This document shows positions 45,574-55,140 of a DNA stretch of 64,000 bases, piece by piece. The notes beneath the pieces were generated by a model. That model was not told the origin of the DNA and made no database searches. It saw only the letters and a program-made list of their open reading frames with translations. Position numbers and translations under genes: made by a program. Source of the DNA: Lysinibacillus sp. KCTC 33748 (GTDB lineage Bacteria; Bacillota; Bacilli; Bacillales_A; Planococcaceae); NCBI RefSeq assembly GCF_002237755.1, contig NZ_MWSJ01000015.1, positions 40,219 to 104,218 on the forward strand, read 5' to 3'. Within the stretch, counting starts at the first letter, position 1; each line of letters opens with the position of its first letter.

Positions 45574-45636
45574 ACCAAGCCCTCCTCCACGACAAATAAT
45601 TTTAGTTTACATAATATAAATACCTGGGTCACAACA
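45574..45636 (+). repeat. Dispersed repeat R1, copy E (dif-like)
   Basis: It has AAGCCCTCCTCCACG, the core AGTTTACATAATATAAAT at 45604 and CCTGGGTCACAAC. The family similarity stops exactly there and sequence of the Q/N-rich ORF begins, which looks like a recombination junction. Confidence 0.75.
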
Positions 45637-45638
45637 GA

Positions 45639-46029
45639 ACTAATGGATTTAGGAACGATCTATGAACAACTACCAGTAGCATATGAAAACCTATTAAAAA
45701 ATCCACACTATATTAATGAATTTAAGGATCAACTAATTCGTTTTACTTTTTAAAAAAAGGAGCACGCAATGTTATCGAATACAAGTCCTTATTCTAATAA
45801 TGCTACACTTTTTTCTAATCCTTCAATTGAAGGTAAAAATGTAACATCACCGTTTCAAACAGCTGAAGTAAACCCTTATTCTTATCGTCAACAAGTCGGG
45901 TTTCAATCAGAAGGATTTACAATGCCGTCAACAAATATGAATTATCCTTATCAACCGCAATTAACAACTAATCATTTTCAGTCTAGCTATCCAAATCAAT
46001 TGAACGGTTACGATTTTTCTAATAAATAA
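45639..46029 (+). pseudogene. Second copy of the Q/N/S/Y-rich module protein, broken
   Basis: ELMDLGTIYEQLPVAYENLL aligns with residues 59-78 of the protein at 39672. A stop follows LIRFTF where the other copy continues. The tail restarts at ATG 45769 behind AAAAAGGAGC and encodes 86 residues (NPYSYRQQVGFQSEGFTM), so a short product remains possible. Confidence 0.65.
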
Positions 46030-46075
46030 TAACTACCCATTTACGGGTAGTTGCTTCCTTTTAAAAAATAAGGAA

Positions 46076-46795
46076 TCAAAATATTCGAAAAGAATCAATT
46101 GCTTTCTTTTTCTGTTCAAACTTAACATGTGTATAGACTTGAGTTGATGTAATACTTTCATGGCCAAGTAATTCTTGCAGTGTTCGTAAATCAACGTTAT
46201 CTTTACTTTGCTGTAACATCAATGTTGCAAAAGTATGCCGTAAGTGATGTAGCGAGAAGCGGGTAGGTGGAAGGCCTGCTTTTTTCAATACATCTTAAAA
46301 AATGACATGTAAACCCCGCGGATCTAATGCTTTACGATTTTTATTTAGAAAAACAGGTTCTGTTGGATAAATTTGATATGATCTTAAAGAAGCTTTATAG
46401 GATGCCAGAAGCGGCATTAAGTGTGGATGAAGGGGCAATATACGTTCTTTTTTCCCTTTTCCTTCTATTCGAATTGTTTCACTTACCAAATCAACTTGTT
46501 CCCAGGTCAATGAAACGAGCTCAGAACGCCTCAGACCTGTTGTTGCTAATAATTTAAACATTAGCTCATTCCGCATCGAAAAACGTGATTGGGAGCGCTC
46601 TAAATAGTCAAATAGCTGTTATAGATCCGTTAGTGTCATATAGACAGGAAGTTTATCATCGGTCTTTGGCGATTCAATCCCGTGCGTAAAATCATTAGCT
46701 GTGAATGATTTTAAGGAAGAAATTTTTCGGTTCACCGAACGAGGTTTTTGTTTTAATGATCCTAATAAATATTGGATAAAGCGACGTACTTGGGT
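46076..46795 (-). pseudogene. XerC/D-like tyrosine recombinase, broken
   Basis: In order from its 5' side: TQVRRFIQYLLGSLKQKPRS, an in-frame stop near 46620, then LLATTGLRRSELVSLTWEQV with the first catalytic Arg, a frameshift near 46290, then HHLRHTFATLML and LLGHESITSTQVYTHV with the catalytic His-x-x-Arg and Tyr. All catalytic blocks exist but in several frames. The 5' end is cut by IS66 sequence. It is convergent with the Q/N-rich ORF and 450 bases from dif-like copy E. Confidence 0.85.
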
Positions 46796-47515
46796 CTATT
46801 CCATTGCTGCATGGAACACCCAGTTTGAAAAGTTCTTATCATTCGTAAGCAGGCCATATCGTTCCCAACGGTAAAGAGGCAAGTATTGGATGAACTTATC
46901 ATAGATGAGTTTTGCTAGAACGGTAGGTCCCGCAATGCTTCTCTGAATGGCAGCTTGTGGGGCTTTCCCACGTTTCATTTGTGCTTTTTGTGTGGCATCC
47001 ATTTTGCAGTGCTTGCACTCGTAGGTATGTTCAATATGCTGAATGCGCATCATTTTTGCCGGAATGAATTTTGCTTCTTCACGCGCAATAGTTGTACCGG
47101 CTTCGGTCATTGGGCCAAGGTAACAGTCGCATTGTGTATTGGTGGGATGATGGTGAATTTCTTCTATTTCAATCCCATCATGAAAAGAATCATTCCGTTT
47201 TTTTTGTAATTTACGCTTAACAGTTTAAGTAACCGTCGCTGAGCTATGTTCTTCTGTGTGCTCAGATTCGTTAAAAGACGGATCGTCATCGAATAAAGAG
47301 CCATGTCAGTCTGGCCCTTGATACTTTGATTTTTCCGATTTTGAACCATATAAAGCCTTGGTTAATTGGCGAACTTGTCCAGTCAATGCTTCGATTTGTC
47401 GATTTGACTGAGCTAATTGTTGCGCAAGTATTCGAATTAATCGTTAATTTTGATTTTCTCGATTAGGAACGTTCTTCAAATCATTCACCACATTTCCGTT
47501 CAGAATAAGTTATGG
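46796..47515 (-). mobile_element. IS66-family TnpC relic
   Basis: The minus strand reads QLAQSNRQIEALTGQVRQLT, KALYGSKSEKS, then HHHPTNTQCDCYLGPMTEAG, YECKHCK (zinc finger) and KRGKAPQAAIQRSIAGPTVL, the standard N-terminal and central part of IS66 transposase. Several stops occur in the N-terminal part and the catalytic C-terminal half is missing. It truncates the recombinase gene. Confidence 0.85.
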
Positions 47516-47524
47516 ATGATTATA

Positions 47525-47665
47525 CCAGGGAGTATAAAAGACACCTTTTGCAGATTTCGTTATCGCTTTTAGCTGCTGAAGCGGTAAACCTTCTAAAAGC
47601 CAGCGAAGTTCCTTTTGTGAAAGGTTACGTACTTCCTTTTCATCTTTTCTTTTGTTTTTTGATTG
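47525..47665 (-). mobile_element. IS66 TnpB (Orf2) relic
   Basis: The minus strand reads KDEKEVRNLSQKELRWLLEG followed by LPLQQLKAI, matching the C-terminal end of IS66 TnpB. It lies in normal order before the TnpC relic. The N-terminal half is gone. Confidence 0.7.
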
Positions 47666-47910
47666 CTACCTCACTCTTAGGATTTTTGTTGCAATGTGTA
47701 TTCTCTATCAATACCTTATTTTTCAGCCATATTTACAATAGAAAGACCTTATTTCTTTATTTCCAAACTATTGGGGTTGGCGAATTGACATAAATGATTT
47801 AGAAAATATTTGGAGAACTTTTTACGAATTGGAAAATCAAAAATAGAATCTCTCTACTAAGGATTTGGGCTTGCCTTTTATTTTGAATTAAAAAATAATA
47901 TGTTAGATTT

Positions 47911-47934
47911 GTTTGTCACATTAGTGTAACAAAC
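47911..47934. promoter_or_regulatory. Palindrome upstream of the GH101/GH129-like gene
   Basis: GTTTGT-C-ACA TTAG TGT-A-ACAAAC: an imperfect dyad of nine pairs, 30 bases before the ribosome site. A likely operator; the regulator is not in the window. Confidence 0.45.
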
Positions 47935-47965
47935 CGATATTACTCTAGGTATGGAGGTGTGTTAC

Positions 47966-50278
47966 ATGAAAAAAATTCTATCAATCATGTTAATTGCTGC
48001 AATATTAACAAGCGTTCTTACGGGATGTAAGAAAGAAAAAATTAATACAGGTATAGAGGGTAAACCACAAATAAATAATTTAGACTTTAACTTTAGTGTG
48101 GATCCTGAGACACTTGCGCTTGAGGTGGAATCCAATGGAATTACTGAGAAATTATCTGAACCATTGGGGAAAATGAAAGTTTCAAATTTAAAAGACAGTG
48201 GAGATAACATTAGCTGGAACTACGCAGAACAGGGAATTAAGGTTGATATCGAAAAAAAAGATAAGTATGTTGATGTAACCATAAAATCCAGCAAAGATGA
48301 AGACAACATGTTTGCATGGCCAAAAGTGAAAGGTGACGGATATATGCTCCCATTAAATCAAGGGAAGTATATTCCAAGCAATGATTCAATTTGGAAAAAT
48401 TACTTAAGTGAAGAAAAAATGAAGGTAATTGAGGCTTTATCTATGCAATTTTTTGCAGTTGATAAAAGTGGGTATTCACTAGTATATATAATTAAAAACC
48501 CTTATAATAGTGAAATTGTTTATAATACAGAAAACGATATTGAGTTTACTTTTAATCATGAGTTTCCAACTATTAATAAAGAGAAGGAATATGGTTTCAG
48601 AATATATTTAACGGAAAAAAATCCAGTAGATGTTGCAAAGACCTATAAAAATTATTTGATTGAACAGGGGAACTTCAAAAGCTTGGCGGATAAGGCTAAA
48701 GAAAATAGTAATATTGAAAAGCTTTATGGAGCACCTCATGCTTATTTTTGGGACAGAACTGTGATTTCAGAAGAAAATATTAAATGGGCAAAGCTGAGAG
48801 ACAGTTTTCCCGAAAAACTGAAATTATGGATTCAGAGGCTATTAACTACTAATGTTGAGGATGGATCAGAGCTTTCATCAGCTTTTGAAGATTTAAAAAC
48901 CTTAGATTATGTAGATAAATACAATAAAAAAAGAATAATAAAAGCCTTAAGTGCCGTAATGCAACTAAAGGAATTCTATAATCCGGAAGTATTTACTGAA
49001 ACAGATAAAGATACTCAGAGGCTGTTAAACAAAGGAATAGAAAAATTAAATCCCGTTGAATTAATTGACCTAAATAAGAGATTATTAAAAAGCATGCTTG
49101 GAGAAGTAGTTGACCCAATAAAGAAGTGGGCAGATGCTAATACTGTGGATGTGATAAAGGACATGAAGGATTCTGGGCTAGAAAATATGTGGATCGGCTT
49201 GGATGATTGGCAGGAAGGATTCATTAAACCAGAGTTAGTAAAAGAAGCAGAAGAATTCGGCTATCTATTTGGTACCTATGATTCATATCATTCAATCCAT
49301 GAACCAGGTAAAGAGAAGTGGGAAACTGCTAAATTTAAGGACACTTCACTTTACGAGAATGCAACTGTAACAAATAAAAATGGAGAAAAGATTGAAGGAT
49401 TCCAAGGTGCAGGTAGAAAGTTGAATCCGACGCTTGCAATGCCTAGTGTAAAAGAAAGAGTAACTTCGATTTTAAATACTGGCTTAGCATTTAACTCATG
49501 GTTTTTAGACACAGATGGTACTGGAGAAATCTTTGATGACTATTCGCCAGAACATATTACTACTGAAAAGGAAGATATCCAGGCTAGGATTAAGAGAATG
49601 GAGTATCTGCAAAAAGAATGGAATATGGTAGTAGGAACTGAGGGCGGAAATGATTTTGCTAGCAAATCTATTGCCTTTGCACATGGAATAGAAACGCCAT
49701 CATTTTCTTGGATGGACGAGGATATGGCAAAAAACAAACAAAGTGAGTATTACGTAGGGAGATACTATTCGAGTAATGGTGGAGTTCCCGAAATGTTTTC
49801 TAAACAAATACCACTAAAGGATAAGTACAAGAAGTTATTTTTGGATTCAAACTACACGATCCCATTGTATAAGTTGGTTTACAACGATTCAGTGATCACA
49901 ACTCATTGGTGGGGATGGGGAACCTTAAAATTTAAAGACGAAATAACAAATAGAATGTTGTATGAGATACTTTATAATGTTCCTCCTTTATATCATATAG
50001 ATAAACACGAGTGGGAAAAACATAAAGAAACAATTGTAAGGCATTCAAAGGTATGGTCAAATTTTAGCAAAAAAGCAATAACGAAAGAAATGACAGATTT
50101 TAAAATAATTTCAGATGATAGACTCGTTCAAATGACTGAATATGGCGAAGCATTAAAAGTAGTCGCGAATTTTTCAGAAGATAAATTTAACTATCAAGGC
50201 AAGACAATACCAGGAAAATCAGTGTTAATTATTGATGGAAATAGTAATACTATCTATTCACCGGAAAAAAAAGCGTGA
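47966..50278 (+). CDS. Lipoprotein glycoside hydrolase related to GH101/GH129
   Basis: A 770-residue surface lipoprotein. The signal peptide ends in LTGC with Cys21 as the lipidation site. Residues about 50-260 look like a beta-sandwich. The catalytic barrel includes LENMWIGLDDWQEG, GTYDSYHSIHEPGKE, WFLDTDGTGEIFDDYSP and GTEGGNDF, the pattern of GH101-related (GH129-like) enzymes that act on alpha-N-acetylgalactosaminides. The acids in DTDGTGE and EGGND are candidate catalytic residues. GGAGGTG precedes the ATG at 47966. No partner genes are adjacent. Confidence 0.78.
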   Translation: MKKILSIMLIAAILTSVLTGCKKEKINTGIEGKPQINNLDFNFSVDPETLALEVESNGITEKLSEPLGKMKVSNLKDSGDNISWNYAEQGIKVDIEKKDKYVDVTIKSSKDEDNMFAWPKVKGDGYMLPLNQGKYIPSNDSIWKNYLSEEKMKVIEALSMQFFAVDKSGYSLVYIIKNPYNSEIVYNTENDIEFTFNHEFPTINKEKEYGFRIYLTEKNPVDVAKTYKNYLIEQGNFKSLADKAKENSNIEKLYGAPHAYFWDRTVISEENIKWAKLRDSFPEKLKLWIQRLLTTNVEDGSELSSAFEDLKTLDYVDKYNKKRIIKALSAVMQLKEFYNPEVFTETDKDTQRLLNKGIEKLNPVELIDLNKRLLKSMLGEVVDPIKKWADANTVDVIKDMKDSGLENMWIGLDDWQEGFIKPELVKEAEEFGYLFGTYDSYHSIHEPGKEKWETAKFKDTSLYENATVTNKNGEKIEGFQGAGRKLNPTLAMPSVKERVTSILNTGLAFNSWFLDTDGTGEIFDDYSPEHITTEKEDIQARIKRMEYLQKEWNMVVGTEGGNDFASKSIAFAHGIETPSFSWMDEDMAKNKQSEYYVGRYYSSNGGVPEMFSKQIPLKDKYKKLFLDSNYTIPLYKLVYNDSVITTHWWGWGTLKFKDEITNRMLYEILYNVPPLYHIDKHEWEKHKETIVRHSKVWSNFSKKAITKEMTDFKIISDDRLVQMTEYGEALKVVANFSEDKFNYQGKTIPGKSVLIIDGNSNTIYSPEKKA

Positions 50279-50488
50279 AATTCGCAATAGTGTAACTGCT
50301 AATAATTTTCCTTTAGATAATCTTCAGAGAGGCTAAATCTGAACGCTAAGGAATAGTTTACAAGAAGACATAGAAGTAGCTTATCCATTGTGGAGGTTCA
50401 TTGAAAAAAGGATAAAAAAGTAATAATTACGTATGCTGCAGTTAGCGTAAAAATATTAGAAAAAAGGTGAAGTTTACGTATTAAAATG

Positions 50489-50535
50489 TACCCTATAAGA
50501 TAGACACTTTCAAAAAGGTCATCTTATAGGGTATT
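50489..50535 (+). terminator. Rho-independent terminator
   Basis: TACCCTATAAGAT pairs with ATCTTATAGGGTA, followed by TTTTTG. It ends the glycoside hydrolase transcript. Between here and 50817 only an imperfect long inverted repeat (about 50639-50728) is seen. Confidence 0.85.
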
Positions 50536-50817
50536 TTTGTTTATGTTGTAGAAGAAACGAGGAATAAAGGGCTGTCGGGAACAAGGCTAGGCTTGTCGTA
50601 TTACATGAACGTTCATAGCATACTTTTAATCAAACTTTATTCCACCCCCAACACTAGAATCCAGATTCCAGCTATTCATCTCACCTTATTCAAGGAATCT
50701 AGTTTCAAGTGTGATTGGGGGAATATTATTTTTCGCAATTTTGTGAAACATTAGCGATGACATTACTTTAAAAATACGGATGTGCCATCATCTTATAGGA
50801 AAACCCGATTTTCGGAG

Positions 50818-51059
50818 TTAACGAAGAAATTGGGTGATCCATAAAAAGAAATTATTGTTTGGATTAACAAATCCTCTTTTATTTTGATCCAAGTTTGCTA
50901 TTTTATTCATTTCCTCTGCGGAAAATGTGAAATCGAATATATCCAAATTTGATTTTAATCTTTCGCGATTAGCTGATTTTGGTATAACTGCTGTGTTGCG
51001 GTCTATGTTCCACCTTAGCATAAATTGCGTGGTAGTTTTGCCGTGTCTTTCCGCAATTA
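50818..51059 (-). pseudogene. Aldo/keto reductase, C-terminal fragment
   Basis: The minus strand reads IAERHGKTTTQFMLRWNIDR, then NTAVIPKSANRERLKSNLDI, the NADP-binding end of aldo/keto reductases. The barrel upstream is absent; another fragment begins at 51060 in opposite orientation. Confidence 0.75.
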
Positions 51060-51274
51060 AAAGGATTCTAAACGCTTTATTTGAATGGCCAGAAAATCAT
51101 TTTCATGCATATCAAGATATGGCATCTATATTGAAAAATTATTCATATGACATTCTAAGTGAGTTACTAGAATCTTTTTATTCAGAGAAAAAGCCTCAAA
51201 TATTATGGTTAATCAGATTAATCGAAAGTAACTCCAAAATAAAGTTAATAGATGAGGAAGGACAATGGATCTAA
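51060..51274 (+). pseudogene. C-terminal fragment of an unrecognised protein
   Basis: Reads KRILNALFEWPENHFHAYQD, then MASILKNYSYDILSELLESF and ends EEGQWI. It has no start and is joined head to head with the aldo/keto reductase fragment. It may be an immunity-type tail. Confidence 0.35.
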
Positions 51275-51367
51275 AGTCAGCTTTTATAATAAAACGTTTT
51301 CAGTTTATTTTTATCTAAATAGCTGATTTCGTAATAAACACTTTTATAAAACTGCACTTTTCATTTA

Positions 51368-51402
51368 ATAAAGCCTCCGAAAAATCGGAGGCTTTATTAT
51401 TA
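51368..51402 (-). terminator. Terminator of the DndB-like gene
   Basis: AATAAAGCCTCCGA pairs with TCGGAGGCTTTATT. Read on the minus strand it follows the DndB-like stop codon. Confidence 0.85.
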
Positions 51403-52374
51403 ACTATTTATACAATTTAAAATATCATCTGCCAACATTTTAGAACCCGTAGCCCCTTTTAAATACTTTAAATTCCCTGTAGATAACCAATCAACCTCTT
51501 TCAAGTTAATTAAAAGTTCGGTAATTTTTACAGAATCCGGTTGTTGAGATTTCATTGAATAATTGTCATTAATTATTTCATTTCCAACAATCGCCAATGC
51601 ATTTAAACAAGTAATATGTGTCATTCTATACAACTGATTATCATTCCACTGTTCTGGAAACAAATCTTTTATTAAATTGAAGTAAAGTAAAGCTATATTT
51701 AGTTTTCGTTCTTTTGAGAGATTTGCTAAAGCAGATTTTTTGGTTAATAATTTTATGATGTTGTACAGATTTTGTAATGTTACGTTTTTTTCTTTAGTTC
51801 TTCTTCCAATTAAGGTTCCTTTACTAAAGAATGGGCTCTCTGGCTTTAGAATTAAATTTGTAGCGACCCAGCTTATTTCATCATTATCCCTATTTAAATA
51901 GCGACTTAGTGATGTACCAATACCCTTAGCTTTTGAATTAATTACATCAAATAATTTAATTTCTTCATCCTCATCTAAATAATGAAAAGCCAGGAAGGGA
52001 ACATTAAGTGTGCTGTCTGTTTCATTAATATATTCACTTATTCCACCTAATCTATGCTGCCCATCCATTAATGTAGCTTTAAAATTTCTTCTTTGACCAT
52101 CATATGCGTGAAATTCCCAATGTCCTGAAGCATTTAATAATATTGGCGTGTAAAGAGCATCTTCACCTTGTGATAAATAACTTGCAAAATCTTTGCATCT
52201 TTTTTTATCAATAGGACGTTGATAGCCTTTACCAGAAGAATCATTATAAAGTTTTGAATATGAAAAGTTGACTGCAATTTGAGATGAAACAAAGCCTTGA
52301 TACGTAACACGACCACGCATTTTAGACTGTAATACATTTTCTATTGCTATATTTGAAGGTAAGTTATTACTCAT
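51400..52374 (-). CDS. DGQHR-domain protein, DndB-like
   Basis: A 324-residue protein with the diagnostic DGQHRL at 104-109, an early GKGYQRPIDKKR motif near 49 and LNRDNDEISW later. The pattern is that of DndB, the regulator of DNA phosphorothioation, and of wider DGQHR proteins found in phage-defence and mobile loci. The Dnd modification enzymes (DndCDE) are absent here, so it is an orphan. TAAGGAG precedes the ATG. It is divergent from an XRE regulator. Confidence 0.8.
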   Translation of the reverse strand: MSNNLPSNIAIENVLQSKMRGRVTYQGFVSSQIAVNFSYSKLYNDSSGKGYQRPIDKKRCKDFASYLSQGEDALYTPILLNASGHWEFHAYDGQRRNFKATLMDGQHRLGGISEYINETDSTLNVPFLAFHYLDEDEEIKLFDVINSKAKGIGTSLSRYLNRDNDEISWVATNLILKPESPFFSKGTLIGRRTKEKNVTLQNLYNIIKLLTKKSALANLSKERKLNIALLYFNLIKDLFPEQWNDNQLYRMTHITCLNALAIVGNEIINDNYSMKSQQPDSVKITELLINLKEVDWLSTGNLKYLKGATGSKMLADDILNCINS

Positions 52375-52476
52375 AATAAAAACTCCTTAACAAAAATTTA
52401 ATACTTAAACAGCATAGTACTTATAAGTACATAATTAAATCAAATTTATACTATATGTATCTGTAAGATAGTACAA

Positions 52477-52501
52477 ACCTCACATAGTCTAAATGTGAGG
52501 T
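52477..52501. promoter_or_regulatory. Palindrome covering the XRE ribosome site
   Basis: ACCTCACAT (52477-52485) and ATGTGAGGT (52493-52501) are perfect 9-base arms. The right arm contains GAGGT of the ribosome site, so a bound protein or the RNA hairpin could control translation. TACTAT / ATAGTA at 52450-52473 is a second dyad. Confidence 0.6.
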
Positions 52502-52507
52502 GATTTT

Positions 52508-52858
52508 GTGGAAAGTTTAGTCAAATTAGTTGGTAGCAACATCAAGGAAATTCGGAAATTAAAAAAACTAACTCAGGAAGAATTGGCCGAAAAATGTGGA
52601 CTGCAAACTTCATATTTGGCTGGAGTTGAAAGAGGGGATAGGAATATTACCATCCAGACCTTAGAAAAGATTACTGAAGGCTTGGAAGAAGCACCGAGTA
52701 GTATCTTTAAATTTGATACTCTAAATTTCGATAACAAGTATTTTGAAAAAAAAGAGTTGATTATGATCTTGCAAGATCTAATAGAAGGTAAAAGTGAAAC
52801 CGAACTCCGTTTAATATTAAATATTGCAAATGAAATTTTTAAGACATACGAAAAATGA
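52508..52858 (+). CDS. XRE-family regulator, controller-protein-like
   Basis: A 116-residue regulator with helix-turn-helix at 14-60 (LTQEELAEKCGLQTSYLAGV). Size and layout resemble restriction-modification controller proteins with a longer C-terminus. It starts with GTG after GAGGTGAT. The gene has a decayed copy at 29171. It stands divergent to the DndB-like gene and 330 bases before the GIY-YIG gene, so it may regulate both. Confidence 0.85.
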   Translation: MESLVKLVGSNIKEIRKLKKLTQEELAEKCGLQTSYLAGVERGDRNITIQTLEKITEGLEEAPSSIFKFDTLNFDNKYFEKKELIMILQDLIEGKSETELRLILNIANEIFKTYEK

Positions 52859-53006
52859 GATCTTTAAAAAGTGGGATAAGTCTAATATCATTAATTTACA
52901 CACTTATTCAATTAGTTTTTTATAAGGATGTACAACATATAACACTAAAAATTAATCTTTGAAAAAATGAATAAATGTTAAAGAGGGAACACTTATAAAT
53001 TACAGA

Positions 53007-53038
53007 GCAGCATGGTTAAAATCATGCTTCTTTTTTAT
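53007..53038 (+). terminator. Terminator-like hairpin
   Basis: AGCATG gttaaaat CATGCT followed by TCTTTTTT. It ends the XRE transcript. Confidence 0.75.
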
Positions 53039-53192
53039 GTTAAGAAGAAATATTTTCAAAATACCTCGTCATTTATCGTACGTTCAAATGTGAAAGTTAG
53101 TATTTTATTTAATAATTGTTATTCGAAGTAGGGGGCTATAAAGAATCTATAATTTTGTTGAAATATTACATTTTCAAAAAGGAAGTGTTGTT

Positions 53193-54491
53193 ATGGGGAT
53201 TTTCAGTAAATTGTTTAAGAGTAAAAAGAAAGACGTAGAGCTTGGAGAGAAGAAAAAGGTGAATACTAACCAAAAGCCAGTTTCAGAAAATACAAACTCA
53301 AATAAATTTGAATACACAGGTGGTCTAGGATTTTCAATAGGACTTAACAATGAAGGAAATATAAATTTAACATCATTACCCGTTGGTGTATCAACAGGTA
53401 GTACTGAAAAAGATTTTTATGTGTATGAATGGTTTATTAAAGAAACAGGAGAAATATTCTATGTTGGCAAAGGACGTGGCAAACGTTTTATAGAGTTCCA
53501 TCAGCGAGCATACGAAGCTGAAAAAATCCGAAAAATGTATGAAACAGATAATCATTTCGTTGCTACAGGGTTAACTGAAAGTGAAGCGATTGAATTGGAA
53601 AGCAAAGAGATATCTCGTATTTTAAACGAAACTAATGATAGATTAACCAATCGTCATATCCCTTTGTTTACAAAACGAGGGAATGGCTATGATCGCAGTC
53701 CAAGTACACCCAAAATACAGTTTGAAACGGCGCCAGTTTTATATGCATCTGAAATAGAAGAACATTATTTTGGTATACAACACCGTACTTTCGATGAAGT
53801 TCAGAACGAAAATTTAAAAGCTGTTGCCTTTATTACACGTAGTATGCGTGATGAAATTAGTATTATATATGGTGGGAATTTAGAAAAGTATAAAGATGAG
53901 GTTACAAACACGTTAAAAGCAAATGAAAATAAGGTGCTGAAAAGTAAATTTGCTAAATCTGTAACGGCATGGATATACATTGGTGATGATTACGTCATAA
54001 ATTACGATATTGATCAAGAGAAAGCCTTAATTGAATTAGGAGGTCAAATTCCAACGTATCATTTGATTGATGTATGGAAACATTTAAAGAATAAGTTTGA
54101 AGAGTTTGCTTCTGTTTCGAAAGAAGAACCAGTAATCAATGCTATTCATAATCGTGTACCATTAAAAGATATTAAAAATCTAAACAATTGGGAGAAAGGC
54201 TTTGATAAAGGTTTTCATTATTACGAAGAAGGTGATAAAGAACGCAAATCCGGCAACATTATTGGAGCTATAGAACTATTCGATAAAGCACGTTTTAACG
54301 GGTATAATGCACCTGCGCTTTATAGTTCTTATGCGAAGGCTTATCGTAAATTAAAAGATTATGATAATGAAATTGCTATTCTTGATGAAGCAATCGAGCG
54401 CTTAAAATCTGAAGTAGGTAATAATAATGAAACGCGAATTATGGAATTTAATGAGCGACGTACAAAAGCGATAGCTTTAAAATGTAAGTAA
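53193..54491 (+). CDS. GIY-YIG nuclease-like protein with TPR tail
   Basis: A 432-residue protein. Residues 1-40 are basic and lysine-rich. Residues 74-145 show a GIY-YIG-like core: VYEW, FYVGKGRGKR and the acidic helix TESEAIELESKEI. The middle (210-310) is unrecognised. Residues about 335-425 form TPR-like helices (AIELFDKARFNGYNAPALYS). GGAAGTG precedes the ATG. Near a DndB-like protein, a role in DNA restriction or phage defence is plausible but inferred. Confidence 0.7.
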   Translation: MGIFSKLFKSKKKDVELGEKKKVNTNQKPVSENTNSNKFEYTGGLGFSIGLNNEGNINLTSLPVGVSTGSTEKDFYVYEWFIKETGEIFYVGKGRGKRFIEFHQRAYEAEKIRKMYETDNHFVATGLTESEAIELESKEISRILNETNDRLTNRHIPLFTKRGNGYDRSPSTPKIQFETAPVLYASEIEEHYFGIQHRTFDEVQNENLKAVAFITRSMRDEISIIYGGNLEKYKDEVTNTLKANENKVLKSKFAKSVTAWIYIGDDYVINYDIDQEKALIELGGQIPTYHLIDVWKHLKNKFEEFASVSKEEPVINAIHNRVPLKDIKNLNNWEKGFDKGFHYYEEGDKERKSGNIIGAIELFDKARFNGYNAPALYSSYAKAYRKLKDYDNEIAILDEAIERLKSEVGNNNETRIMEFNERRTKAIALKCK

Positions 54492-54699
54492 CTATAATAC
54501 TAAACACTCACTCGGATTTAACAAACTATACTATTTTTAGTATCCTATAGGTGTTTTCATTACTGATTAATAATAGATAGTGTGACGCATTTAATTGTTA
54601 ATCCAATAATTTTTAGAAGTGTATGTTTGACAATAAGTGCAGTTACTAATAATAGGCATAGTGCTTGTGCAGCTATGCCTATTATTTAGTAGTTAAGAA
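54492..54699 (+). other. Intergenic stretch with a 14-base-arm hairpin
   Basis: AATAATAGGCATAG (54648-54661) pairs perfectly with CTATGCCTATTATT (54673-54686), a probable terminator. The preceding TTTGACAATAAGTGCAG and TACTAATAA block resembles 4540-4572, so this is another short repeated sequence. Confidence 0.55.
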
Positions 54700-54990
54700 A
54701 GTTTAATTACTTCAATATATCTATACATTCCGTTTAACATTATGGGTTCATCTTTTATAATTTTGAGTCTTCGTTCATTTTAGTTAATCAATCCCTCAAA
54801 ACTTCGTCCAATATCAGTTCCTAACATGCTTATAAATGGTCTAAACAGTTTTTTTGTTAGAGTTATTTTTTGATTTTTAGGAGCAAATTTTCAAAGATCA
54901 GAATCCTTCCATCCTTTTTTAAAACTCTTATCATCTCTCCAAAGCATTTATTTTCATCAGGAACAACAGAGAGAATTAATTCGCTTACTT
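54700..54990 (-). pseudogene. SAM-dependent methyltransferase, C-terminal remnant
   Basis: The minus strand reads DENKCFGEMIRVLKKDGRIL and then, with frameshifts, FAPKNQK, LFRPFISMLGTDIGRSFEGL and LNGMYRYIEVIKL. The pattern is that of UbiE-type methyltransferases after motif II. Confidence 0.6.
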
Positions 54991-55140
54991 AGAATTAAGT
55001 AATACACAATCTATTTAGACAAGAGGGTTTGTCAAGAAAAAACAGGTCCCTTTCGATTATACGATAAGACTTTAAGAGATTTAATTAATCGGTATATTCT
55101 TCTCGTATATAGAACAAAATGGTTTTGAACTTAATGAAAC

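Noticed and set aside
47512..47793. 93-codon plus-strand frame with hydrophobic stretches
   Set aside because: The opposite strand of 47525-47665 encodes the IS66 TnpB tail, and the frame has no ribosome site.
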